Assembly (NCBI RefSeq): GCF_016834655.1
Contig: NZ_JAENHP010000003.1
Span: 186,001-250,000, forward strand
Direction: 5' to 3'
DNA: 64,000 bases
Origin: Paractinoplanes ovalisporus
GTDB lineage: Bacteria; Actinomycetota; Actinomycetes; Mycobacteriales; Micromonosporaceae
Under the pieces are notes generated by a model. That model saw only the letters and a program-made list of their open reading frames with translations. It was not told the origin of the DNA and searched no databases. Below, in pieces: positions 34,421 through 41,758 of this stretch (within the stretch, counting starts at the first letter, position 1; every line of letters begins with the position of its first letter). Made by a program: the position numbers and the translations under genes.

Positions 34421-35212
34421 CTAGACCCGGACGGCGGCCAGCTGGGTCGCCTGCGCCACCAGCGTGTCGGCCGAGTCCCACACCTCGACCACCTCGTCCA
34501 TGCGCCCCGACGTGATCTCGCTGGAGGTCATGACGAAGCGCAGCGGGCCCGGGGCGGGCAGTCGCCGCACGTAAGCGGTCAGGCTCAGCGTCGGCGCCCA
34601 GCCGGTCACGCCCAGGGTGAGCGAGATCGGGGGAGCGGGGTCGGTCGCGATCAGCAGGCTCAGCGGGTCCCAGTCGTCGCCGCCGGTGAGCCGCAGCCAC
34701 CCTGCGGTGCGGCCGTCCTGGGCGGGCCGGCCCACCGCGAACCCGAGGCAGGCCGGGTCGAGGCGGTGCTCCACGAGGTCGAGCAGCGGCACCGGGAACG
34801 GGGAGCCGGGCGCCTCGCTGGGCAGCCGCATGCACTCCTCCTCGGGCGGCAGCGCCGGCGGTTTGGCCCGGCCCCACCACGGCGCCGCATCGTCGAGCAC
34901 ACCCTGGGTGACCAGCGCCTCGGCGCACGGAACGCCCTCCTGCTCGAGGCGGGCCCGGAACATGCCGGCCGTACGCCCGGAGCGCAGCGGCTCGACGGTG
35001 ACGGTGGCCCGCCCGGGGGCGGGTGGGCGCAGGAACGTCGCGCTCATCGACACCAGGTGGGGGAGCTCGGCGCTGCGTGCCACGGCCCGGCCCAGCAGGG
35101 CCATGATGTAGCCGCCGTGCAGCTTGTCCCCGACCGCCCACTGCGGGTCGAGGTCGGCCTCCAGGGCCCCGTCGCCGGCGACCAGCGCGGTCGCCTCCGT
35201 GAAGGTCTTCAT
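34421..35212 (-). CDS. TesB-like acyl-CoA thioesterase family protein
   Basis: A 263-residue double hot-dog thioesterase-like protein. The N-terminal half carries the hot-dog helix GGYIMALLGRAVARSAEL and SATFLRPPAPGRATVTVEPL; the C-terminal half has the second hot dog (APTLSLTAYVRRLPAPGPLR). It likely hydrolyses acyl-CoA esters in the cytoplasm. Its start is only 27 bases from the divergent HAD gene, so the two promoters must overlap. Confidence 0.88.
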   Translation of the reverse strand: MKTFTEATALVAGDGALEADLDPQWAVGDKLHGGYIMALLGRAVARSAELPHLVSMSATFLRPPAPGRATVTVEPLRSGRTAGMFRARLEQEGVPCAEALVTQGVLDDAAPWWGRAKPPALPPEEECMRLPSEAPGSPFPVPLLDLVEHRLDPACLGFAVGRPAQDGRTAGWLRLTGGDDWDPLSLLIATDPAPPISLTLGVTGWAPTLSLTAYVRRLPAPGPLRFVMTSSEITSGRMDEVVEVWDSADTLVAQATQLAAVRV

Positions 35213-35239
35213 CGCCTTACCGTGCCCTAGGATCCGGGC

Positions 35240-35869
35240 GTGTACAAAGCGATTCTGCTTGACGTGTTCGGCACACTTGTGGTCGACGACGATTCCCCGT
35301 ACGTCTCGCAGCTCGCTGATCTGGCCGGTGTACCAGCCGCTTCGGTCGCCCAGGTCTGGGAGTCCCACCTGTGGGCCGCCGCCGACGGCGCGCACGGTGT
35401 CGGCTTCCGTACGCTGGCCGACCTGGAATCGGCGTCCCTCGCGCTGACGGCCGCCCACTTCGGGTTCGTGCTGCCGCCGCGCCCGGTTCCCCCGGCCGCG
35501 TTGTTCCCCGACGCCGCGCCTTTCCTGGCCGCGCTGTCGGTGCCCGTGTGCCTCGTTTCGGACGCCGACCGCAACCATCTGGTTGGTTTGCTGGCCTCGT
35601 TGGGCGTGACCGTCGACCACGTGGTGACGAGCGAGGACGCCCGCGCCTACAAACCCCGGCCGGAGCCTTTCGAGATGGCGTTGTCGCTGCTCGGCCTTAC
35701 GGCGGCGGAGGTGATCCACGTGGGTGATTCGCCGGCGTCCGACCTCATCGGGGCGCAGGAACTCGGCATCGCGACCGCCTTTGTCGACCGCAGCGGTTGC
35801 GCTGTCCTGCCGCCCGGCGTGCGGCCCACGGTGACCGTCAACCGCCTGACCGATCTGCTGCCGCTGTAG
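35240..35869 (+). CDS. HAD-family phosphatase
   Basis: A 209-residue haloacid dehalogenase-fold phosphatase. Motif I is LLDVFGTLV (the second Asp is replaced by Gly-side spacing as in dehalogenase/phosphatase types), motif II CLVSDADRN, motif III YKPRPEPF and motif IV HVGDSPASDL. A helical cap lies between residues 18 and 85. The substrate is unknown. It starts with GTG at 35240. Confidence 0.88.
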   Translation: MYKAILLDVFGTLVVDDDSPYVSQLADLAGVPAASVAQVWESHLWAAADGAHGVGFRTLADLESASLALTAAHFGFVLPPRPVPPAALFPDAAPFLAALSVPVCLVSDADRNHLVGLLASLGVTVDHVVTSEDARAYKPRPEPFEMALSLLGLTAAEVIHVGDSPASDLIGAQELGIATAFVDRSGCAVLPPGVRPTVTVNRLTDLLPL

Positions 35870-35933
35870 GCGGTTCCCTGACCCGGCCGGACCGCTATGC
35901 TGACGCGACCGGTGACCACAGTGGAGTGGCGAG

Positions 35934-36146
35934 GTGAGTGGAGACACGTTCAGCGGCAGCTCCACCGTCCGCCGCATCCAGCTCGGGGTCCGGCTGCGTG
36001 ATCTGCGGCTGACCCGGGGCCTGAGCCGCGCGGAGGCCGGTTACCGCATCCGCGCGTCCGAGTCGAAGATCACCCGCATGGAGCTGGGTCGCATCGGCTT
36101 CAAGGAACGGGACATCGCCGACCTGCTCACGCTCTACGGCGTCTGA
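35934..36146 (+). pseudogene. Truncated XRE-type regulator (DUF5753 family)
   Basis: The frame encodes 70 residues with a helix-turn-helix (RLRDLRLTRGLSRAEAGYRI, SESKITRMELGR), the N-terminal domain of the large actinobacterial XRE/DUF5753 family (about 280 residues). It stops at YGV, where the second domain should begin. In another frame just downstream, 36160-36215 reads FIWAILDEGVLRRPICG, a piece of the DUF5753 domain. The gene is therefore broken by deletion and frame change. Confidence 0.8.
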
Positions 36147-36149
36147 ACC

Positions 36150-37072
36150 AGCCCGACGGGCCGTTCATCTGGGCGATCCTCGACGAGGGGGTGCTGCGCC
36201 GCCCGATCTGCGGAGCAGTCCTCCGGCGGCCGCGCGCCCCGCACACGCCGAGGAAGCTCTCCAGGAGCCGGCGCGCAAGACCGGGGAACTCCGCGGGGAG
36301 CCGCGCCGGGAAGCGGCCGGGCATCCACCGGCGCTGACCCCCGACGGCCGCGAGATCGGCCTGGCTCCCGGACTGCGCCCGCATCAGAACGAGGCCCTCG
36401 CCGCCATCGAGGCCGCGATCGCCGAGGGCCATCGCCGGATGAGCGTGGTGCTGACGCCGGGCACGGGCCGGTCGGCCGTGATCGCGCACCTGCTCGGCCT
36501 GGTGCTCGAGGAGGGGCACGCACGCCGGGCCGCTCTATCTGACGTCGCACGGCACTCTCGCCGCCCGAATGGCCGAGGTCATCCGGGACCGCAACGGGGT
36601 GGACGACGACCGCGCGGCGATCGAGCGGCTGGCGGCGGAACTCGGCGCAGCCGATGTGCGGGTCACGGCCGAGGTGTCGGACATGCTGCCGGACGCCGCC
36701 GGGGACGTGCTGGTGGCCGTGCTCTCGCCCAACAGCGTCAAGACGCCCCTGCTGGACGACTTACCTGACCCGCTCCCTGGAACGCCGCGGGGTCGACATC
36801 GTGCCGGCCGTCATCGAGTTCTGCGCGGTCCCGTCGGCGGTCAGCCGCCGGTCGAGGTCACCGCCGGCGTCGACGGGCTGCTGCGGCGTCTGCAACAAGC
36901 CGCCGCACGAGTCGACTCTGCGGCGCCGCAAATGGTGTTCAACCAGGAGAAGAAGGTCATTCTGTTCCTGACCACGAGCCACCTGCGGGAGATGCTCGAC
37001 ATCAAGGACCGCGGCGGTGACCCGAGTGTCTTCATCCTCGACGCCGTGGACAGTTTCCTCATCCAGCACTAG
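36150..37072 (+). pseudogene. Decayed helicase/TIR-type defence protein
   Basis: Several frames carry protein-like pieces in one direction. From about 36335 to 36530 comes LRPHQNEALAAIEAAIAEG and a degenerate P-loop (TPGTGRS in place of a GKT/S motif), as at the start of restriction-type helicases. After a one-base shift it reads LYLTSHGTLAARMAEVIRD. From 36620 a TIR-like core follows (GDVLVAVLSPNSVKTPLLDD), then in a shifted frame YLTRSLERRGVDIVPAVIE. The final part (36930-37069) encodes EKKVILFLTTSHLREMLDIK and more, which I do not recognise. At least three frame changes make it non-functional. Confidence 0.7.
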
Positions 37073-37661
37073 TAGCGCTGGGCGGCGCCGTGACCGGTGT
37101 CGGGCAGAACTTCAGGGCCAGGCGGTCGTACGCGGTGAGCTCGACGCCGTCGCTGTAGGCACAGGCCACGCCGCCGATCCGGGTGTCCGTCCAGGTGTGG
37201 AAGGTGCCCCGGACGGTGGGGGAGCAGGCCACCTCGAACCCGGCGTCGAGGCGTTCGACACCGGTGTAGACGATGCTGTGGTCGGCGTCGTCCCCGCCGA
37301 AACCGAACCCGGTGCCGTCGGCCGCGGGCTCGGGCGGCGTGGCGTAGGCCGCCTTCCTGCTCTGCCGCGCCAGATCGGTGGCGAGGGCGGCGAGCCAGGA
37401 GTCCGGTGCGTCCACGCCCTCGATGGACGGGCGGAACGGCTCGTCCCGCTTGTTCTGGCCCTCGGCGCCGACCGTGCGGTCCTCCGGCCCGAAGAGACTG
37501 ACCTGGGTCAGCACGAACTCGCTCCCGGGCGCCGACCAGGTGACGCCGGCCGCCTCGGGTTCGCATCCCTCGGGCACGCTCATCGCCTGTCCCGGGCCGC
37601 AGCCACCGACCATGACAAGGGCCGCCACCATCGGCCCGGCCAGCCATCCCCGCTTGATCAC
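37059..37661 (-). CDS. Hypothetical lipoprotein
   Basis: A 200-residue exported lipoprotein of unknown function. The lipobox MVGGC gives the acylated Cys at residue 21. The mature part is acidic and Gly-rich, with cysteines near GCEPEA, VACSPT, GGVACAY and KFCPTP that could form two disulfides. Its 3' end overlaps the end of the defence pseudogene by 14 bases, which suggests that the insertion or deletion that shaped the pseudogene stopped here. Confidence 0.72.
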   Translation of the reverse strand: MIKRGWLAGPMVAALVMVGGCGPGQAMSVPEGCEPEAAGVTWSAPGSEFVLTQVSLFGPEDRTVGAEGQNKRDEPFRPSIEGVDAPDSWLAALATDLARQSRKAAYATPPEPAADGTGFGFGGDDADHSIVYTGVERLDAGFEVACSPTVRGTFHTWTDTRIGGVACAYSDGVELTAYDRLALKFCPTPVTAPPSATSAG

Positions 37662-38074
37662 CGCGGCAGCTTACGGTCCCGGCCTCCGGCACCCCTGACC
37701 TGGGCATCACCCACTCCTGGCGACCGGACCTTCCGGCGCTCGTGGCATTCCCGTTCGCGCGCCTCGCCAACGTTCCCTTTCCGCGGCTGTGAGTGTTGGT
37801 CACGCGGGATCCCGCCGCGTCGGCTGTGGTCGTCGAGTGGCGGAGCCACAATCCTGACCCGGCGGAGCGCACCGAAATGGCGCGGGACGCGAGGCTGCCG
37901 GTGAGCCGGGCGCTCAGCTCTTCGAAGACCCGGCGACCACTCGGGGCGCGGCCGCCAATCCCCGCCGTCTCACCCATCGCGTTCCTAACATCCTATCTTC
38001 CTAGGATGCCTTACGCGCAGAGATCAAGAGCACCAGAAGGAAGAGCGACCCTGCGGGCCGCTCCCTGACCTCGA
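37662..38074. other. Gene-poor stretch with a TCCTAGGATG element
   Basis: No complete gene is seen. The stretch should hold the promoter of the lipoprotein gene at its left. On the minus strand an ATG at 37977 opens a frame (MGETAGIGGRAPSGRRVFEE) that merges with the lipoprotein gene in another phase; it is probably a decayed gene start behind the 37989 element. Confidence 0.4.
37989..38008. promoter_or_regulatory. CATCCTATCTTCCTAGGATG element
   Basis: The 20-bp sequence contains the palindromic core TCCTAGGA and an ATCCTA half-site upstream, and ends in AGGATG like the palindrome at 5487. It stands in front of the minus-strand frame beginning at 37977 and of a short plus-strand frame. A GntR-type operator is possible but unproven. 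Confidence 0.35.
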
Positions 38075-38887
38075 CTAAAAGAGAAGAGCCTGGACCACGT
38101 CGGGCCGGTTCAGGGCCGCGGCGCACCACGCGAAGTGACCGTCCTGGCCGGTCGGGTCGTAGGCGGTGGCGGTGATGACGGAGTACGCAGCCCGGTAGAG
38201 CAGCAGCGTCGTGCGGTCGTAGCCGAAGCGTTGTTCGCAGCGGGTCAGCAGGTCGAGTTCGGTTTCCAGGGCGGCCGGGCCGTACATGTCGTAGATCGCG
38301 GCGGTGACGGCGGCCTCGAAAGCCGGGTCGCCCTCGGTGGTGAGGAAACCCCAGTCGAGCACGGCGGTGGGACGGCCGGCGTGGTCGGTGAGGACGTTGG
38401 CGGGCACCAGGTCGCCGTGGATGACGGAACGCCGGCCGGTGTCGCGCTCGGGGAGGCGTACGCGGAGGGCCTGGACTTTGGTTTCGAGGTTGTCGACGGC
38501 CGCTCGCAGGACGGGGGTGACGCGGGAGGCGGCGTGGGCGGCCAGGGCCTCGGGGAAAGTGTTGCCCTGGAACGGGACGGCCAGCTCTCGAGCCGTGGGT
38601 ACGGGACCGGAGGCGGCGAGTTCGGCGAGGATGTCGAGCATGGTGTCGGCGGTGGCCTGTCCGGGGGTTCCGGTGAGGCGGCGTTCGATGGTGACGAGCC
38701 GGCGGTCCTGCTCGGTGATGTCGAGGATGCGGGGGACGGCGAACGAGAACCGTCCGGTGTCGAGCTCGTCGTAGAAGCGGGCGAGGCGGCGCAGTTCGGG
38801 GACGGACGCGTGGTGCCAGGTTTTGGCCACGCGGGTGTCGTCGAGAGCGTGCACGACGCCTTCCATGCCTGAGCCGAGTGGGTGCAT
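38075..38887 (-). CDS. Aminoglycoside phosphotransferase family kinase
   Basis: A 270-residue APH-fold kinase. It starts HPLGSGMEGVVHALDDTRVA (glycine loop) with the lysine in VAKTWHH, the catalytic loop SVIHGDLVPANVL and the metal motif VLDWGFLTTEGD. The substrate is unknown. The frame is open for 960 bases upstream, but the ATG at 38887 begins the glycine loop and has a GGAG site. It is divergent from the methyltransferase gene. Confidence 0.9.
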   Translation of the reverse strand: MHPLGSGMEGVVHALDDTRVAKTWHHASVPELRRLARFYDELDTGRFSFAVPRILDITEQDRRLVTIERRLTGTPGQATADTMLDILAELAASGPVPTARELAVPFQGNTFPEALAAHAASRVTPVLRAAVDNLETKVQALRVRLPERDTGRRSVIHGDLVPANVLTDHAGRPTAVLDWGFLTTEGDPAFEAAVTAAIYDMYGPAALETELDLLTRCEQRFGYDRTTLLLYRAAYSVITATAYDPTGQDGHFAWCAAALNRPDVVQALLF

Positions 38888-38947
38888 GGGAGCTCCGTAC
38901 GGGAAATGGGTTGTCGGGTTTGTCGGCGGGATCGGACGATCGGCGGC

Positions 38948-39733
38948 ATGGTGCAACGGGAGATTCTCGACTATTACCTGCGTGGCGGCGAGCGGGACCG
39001 GTTGTCGGCGGGGGCGGGGCGGCTGGAGTTCCTGCGTACGTGGGATGTTCTGGTCCGTGCTCTTCCGGAGGCGCCGGCCGATGTGCTCGATGTGGGTGGG
39101 GCGACCGGGGTTTATGCGAAGCCGCTCGCGGAGGCCGGTTATCGGGTGACGGTGGTGGATCCGGTGGGTGAGCATGTCGCGGTGGCGGGGGCTTTGCCGG
39201 GCGTTTCGGCCGTACGGGGTGATGCCCGTGATCTGCCGGCGGAGGATGCGAGCGCGGATGCCGTGTTGTTGTTCGGGCCGTTGTATCACCTGCAGGACCG
39301 GTCGGAGCGGGTGGCGGCGTGGCGGGAGGCGGCTCGGGTGGTGCGTCCGGGTGGTTTGGTGGTGGCGGCGACGATCAGCCGGTTCGCTTCGATGTTCGAC
39401 GGGTTCGTGAAGGGGTTCTATCGGGATCCGGAGTTCCGGCCGGTGGTGGAGCAGGCCCTGGCGGATGGGCGGCACAGCAATCCGGGTGGGGTGCCGCGGT
39501 GGTTCACGAGTGCGTATTTCCACCGGCCGGAGGAGACGGCGGGTGAGGTGGCCGATGCGGGGTTGCGGTTGTCGCGGGTGGTGTCGGTGGAGGGTCCGTT
39601 GTGGATGAGTTCGTCGGCGCTGGCGGATTTTCTGGATGAGCCTTCGCTTCTGCTGGAGATGTTGCGGAGGGTCGAGGAGGAGCCGAGCCTGTTGGGGGCG
39701 AGCAGTCATCTGCTGACGGTGGCCGTGCGTTGA
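38948..39733 (+). CDS. Class I SAM-dependent methyltransferase
   Basis: A 261-residue methyltransferase. The SAM-binding motif I is VLDVGGATGVYAKPLAEAGY, followed by VTVVDPVGEH and the post-motif LLFGPLYHLQD. The C-terminal cap region resembles ubiE-like small-molecule methyltransferases. The acceptor is unknown. The ATG at 38948 gives the family-typical start MVQREILDYYL. It is 60 bases from the divergent kinase gene. Confidence 0.9.
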   Translation: MVQREILDYYLRGGERDRLSAGAGRLEFLRTWDVLVRALPEAPADVLDVGGATGVYAKPLAEAGYRVTVVDPVGEHVAVAGALPGVSAVRGDARDLPAEDASADAVLLFGPLYHLQDRSERVAAWREAARVVRPGGLVVAATISRFASMFDGFVKGFYRDPEFRPVVEQALADGRHSNPGGVPRWFTSAYFHRPEETAGEVADAGLRLSRVVSVEGPLWMSSSALADFLDEPSLLLEMLRRVEEEPSLLGASSHLLTVAVR

Positions 39734-39764
39734 TTTGTCGGGGGGTTGTGGCAAACTCCCGGCC

Positions 39765-40313
39765 GTGGCTGACGAGAAGGGCGGGCTGGAGGCTCGCGCG
39801 CTGATCGCCGTCGAGGGTGGCGGTTGGTCGGGGCTGCTGTTCGACAACCCGGTGATCGGGGTGGCTCCGGCTCTGACCTGGACGTGTGTGGTGCCGTTGG
39901 CGCCGGTTGACGGTGAGTCGGCGACGTTGGATCTTGACTGGTTGCCGCTGGAAGTGCCGGATTGGCGGGCGGTGGCGGGGCTCGAGGTGTCGAGCGGGTC
40001 GTTCGCGGAGCCGGCTGAGGCGTCGGTGCGGTTGCGGGGTCATCACCGGTTCGACCGGGTGGTGGTGCGGGTGGCCGAGCAGGACGGTGAGCGGATCCGG
40101 GTGGTGGCCACCGTGTCGGGTGATCTCGACGGGTTGGGGCCCGATGAGTTCGCGGTGGAGGCTTGGCTGGGTTTCCGGGGTGTGACGGTGCAGCTCAGCG
40201 GGGTGGATTCGGCGTCGGCGGCGTTGGCGCGGCTGGCGGGGTTCACCGAGGTGGCGGGGTTGTCGGATGTTGGTGATCCGCGAGGCATCGCGTTCCGGTT
40301 CCAGCCCGGTTAG
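39765..40313 (+). CDS. Hypothetical protein, beta-rich
   Basis: A 182-residue soluble protein I cannot assign. It is rich in predicted strands (alternating Val/Leu), acidic and without signal peptide. GTG at 39765 is taken as start; a longer start at 39735 would add ten residues. It lies between the methyltransferase and the hydrolase on the same strand with gaps of 31 and 9 bases, so the three are probably co-transcribed. Confidence 0.65.
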   Translation: MADEKGGLEARALIAVEGGGWSGLLFDNPVIGVAPALTWTCVVPLAPVDGESATLDLDWLPLEVPDWRAVAGLEVSSGSFAEPAEASVRLRGHHRFDRVVVRVAEQDGERIRVVATVSGDLDGLGPDEFAVEAWLGFRGVTVQLSGVDSASAALARLAGFTEVAGLSDVGDPRGIAFRFQPG

Positions 40314-40322
40314 CGTCTGCGC

Positions 40323-40859
40323 ATGGCCGATGCTGTGGTGATTCCCGGGGGTCGGAACGGTAGTTCCGCGGGTCTGCTGGAGTATGCGGGTGACGTGCCG
40401 CATTTTCGGGGCGCCACCGTGCACCGTCACGATTGGGTTGGTGAGCGTCCGCGGGAGTTGTTCGAGCCGGCGGTGGAGTCGTGGGTGTGTTCCGAGGTGG
40501 CGCCGGTGCTCGATGGTCTGGGTGGGCAGCCGTTGCTGATCGGCAAGTCGTTGGGGTCTTTCGCGGCGGGGTTGGCGGCGGAGCGGAGTCTGCCGGCGGT
40601 GTGGTTGACGCCGGTGTTGACGGTTCCGTGGGTGCCGGCGGCGTTGGGCCGGGCGACGGCGCCGTTCCTGCTGGTGGGTGGGACGGCTGATCCGTTGTGG
40701 GATCGGGCTTTGGCGCAGGAGCTTTCCCCGTACGTGGTGGAGGTGCCGGCGGCGAATCACGGGATGTATGTTCCGGGGCCGTTGACGGACACGATCGCGG
40801 TGCTGGCGCGGGTGGTGGTCGCGATCGACGAGTTTCTCGATGACATCGGGTGGCCGTGA
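40323..40859 (+). CDS. Small alpha/beta hydrolase
   Basis: A 178-residue hydrolase-fold protein of the short KANL3/Tex30-like kind. The nucleophile is in LLIGKSLGSFAAG, the acid in VGGTADPLWD and the histidine in PAANHGMYVPG. The N-terminal strand AVVIPGGRNGSSAG provides the oxyanion side. Substrate unknown. Confidence 0.83.
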   Translation: MADAVVIPGGRNGSSAGLLEYAGDVPHFRGATVHRHDWVGERPRELFEPAVESWVCSEVAPVLDGLGGQPLLIGKSLGSFAAGLAAERSLPAVWLTPVLTVPWVPAALGRATAPFLLVGGTADPLWDRALAQELSPYVVEVPAANHGMYVPGPLTDTIAVLARVVVAIDEFLDDIGWP

Positions 40860-40899
40860 TTAATCCGGTTTCGCCCGGGTCCGGGGTTGGTTGATACTG

Positions 40900-41020
40900 G
40901 CCGTCGGTCCTGCTGCGGGGTCGTTCGGCCGTGGCCGGGTCGTGTTCGGTTCTCGTCCGGGGTCGTTGTCGGCCTCTTGCGTGGGGTCGTGTTCGGCCTC
41001 CTGCGCGGGGTGGTGTTCGG
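40900..41020. repeat. Degenerate 22-24-bp tandem repeat
   Basis: About five units of the form GGGGTCGTGTTCGGCCTCCT fill the gap before the DUF6204 gene. The last two full units have a 24-bp period; earlier ones are 21-22 bp. No gene is present. Confidence 0.75.
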
Positions 41021-41035
41021 ATGAAGGGGATGTGG

Positions 41036-41386
41036 ATGAGCCGGGCTGTGCGGGTGACCGTGCGTGGCAGTTTCGACGGTTTGAGCGAGGCTCAGATGGC
41101 GTCGCTCGTGGCGGTGGCCGGTGAGCACGATTTCATGAACACGCAGTACACCGCCGAGGGTTATCTGGCCTACGACCTGCCGGGGCGTCCGTTCTTCACG
41201 TTCCGGTTCGCCGAGGAGGCCGCCGACGCCGACGAGGTGCCGCAGGCGGCGGTGCGGGCGCAGATCAAGGCGGAGGAGTGGATGGCCGAGCGGGGTTATC
41301 CGATCAAGAACGTGACGGTGCAGGCCGTCGACATGGCCGAGGTGCCGTTGGGCAAGCGGGGCCGCCGGGAGGCTTCCCGCCAGTAG
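41036..41386 (+). CDS. DUF6204 family protein
   Basis: A 116-residue small protein of the DUF6204 family, widespread in actinobacteria with no known role. It starts RAVRVTVRGSFDGLSEAQ, has the central PFFTFRFAEEAAD and ends with the family tail VPLGKRGRREA. The ATG at 41036 follows GAAGGGG; ATG codons at 41021 and 41030 in the same frame are less well placed. Confidence 0.85.
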   Translation: MSRAVRVTVRGSFDGLSEAQMASLVAVAGEHDFMNTQYTAEGYLAYDLPGRPFFTFRFAEEAADADEVPQAAVRAQIKAEEWMAERGYPIKNVTVQAVDMAEVPLGKRGRREASRQ

Positions 41387-41644
41387 GCCGTTCCTGCCTT
41401 CGCGGCCGGCTCTGGTGGTTGTTCGCGGCGTCGACTATCCACCCGTGTATGGCGCCGCGGTGATCTCGGAACATGCCGTCCGAAGTCGGGTCGGCCGTCT
41501 GGTCTGCGCCCTGACCGCGTCCCAACCCGGTTGGCGCCGGTCGAGGCGCCAGTGACCTCAGAGCGCGCTGATCCCGGCTGCCTACCGGTTCACAGGTGGA
41601 ATGTGCTTGTCCCGGTTGTCGCCGGTGACTGTTGAGAAGGAGAA
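41387..41644 (+). promoter_or_regulatory. Leader region of the ribosomal protection gene
   Basis: No gene on either strand. A stable hairpin TGGCGCC-GGTCGA-GGCGCCA lies at 41533-41552, about 90 bases before the upstream small frame and 160 before the GTPase start. It could act in attenuation together with the small frame. A promoter cannot be placed with confidence. Confidence 0.45.
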
Positions 41645-41758
41645 ATGAGCATGCGAGCTGCGTTCGTGTCCCAGCCGACCCGAATCCGTTTGCTGTCGAA
41701 GGACATGGCGCATGCCCCTGCTCAATCTCGGAATTGTGGCGCACGTCGACGCTGGTAA
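41645..41758 (+). CDS. Upstream peptide overlapping the ribosomal protection gene
   Basis: A 37-residue frame begins at ATG 41645 behind a strong AGAAGGAG site and begins MSMRAAFVSQPTRIRLLSKD. It is basic and ends at TAA 41756-41758, 47 bases inside the GTPase gene in a different phase. Position and strong ribosome site suggest a regulatory leader peptide, as known for several ribosome-targeting antibiotic resistance genes; that role is inferred. Confidence 0.6.
   Translation: MSMRAAFVSQPTRIRLLSKDMAHAPAQSRNCGARRRW

Noticed and set aside
34410..35141. Longer start for the GNAT acetyltransferase
   Set aside because: The extension would run through the thioesterase gene in another phase and is not protein-like; GTG at 34409 fits the family start.
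38888..39847. Longer start for the kinase ending at 38075
   Set aside because: The upstream part is an Arg/His/Pro-rich antisense shadow of the methyltransferase gene.
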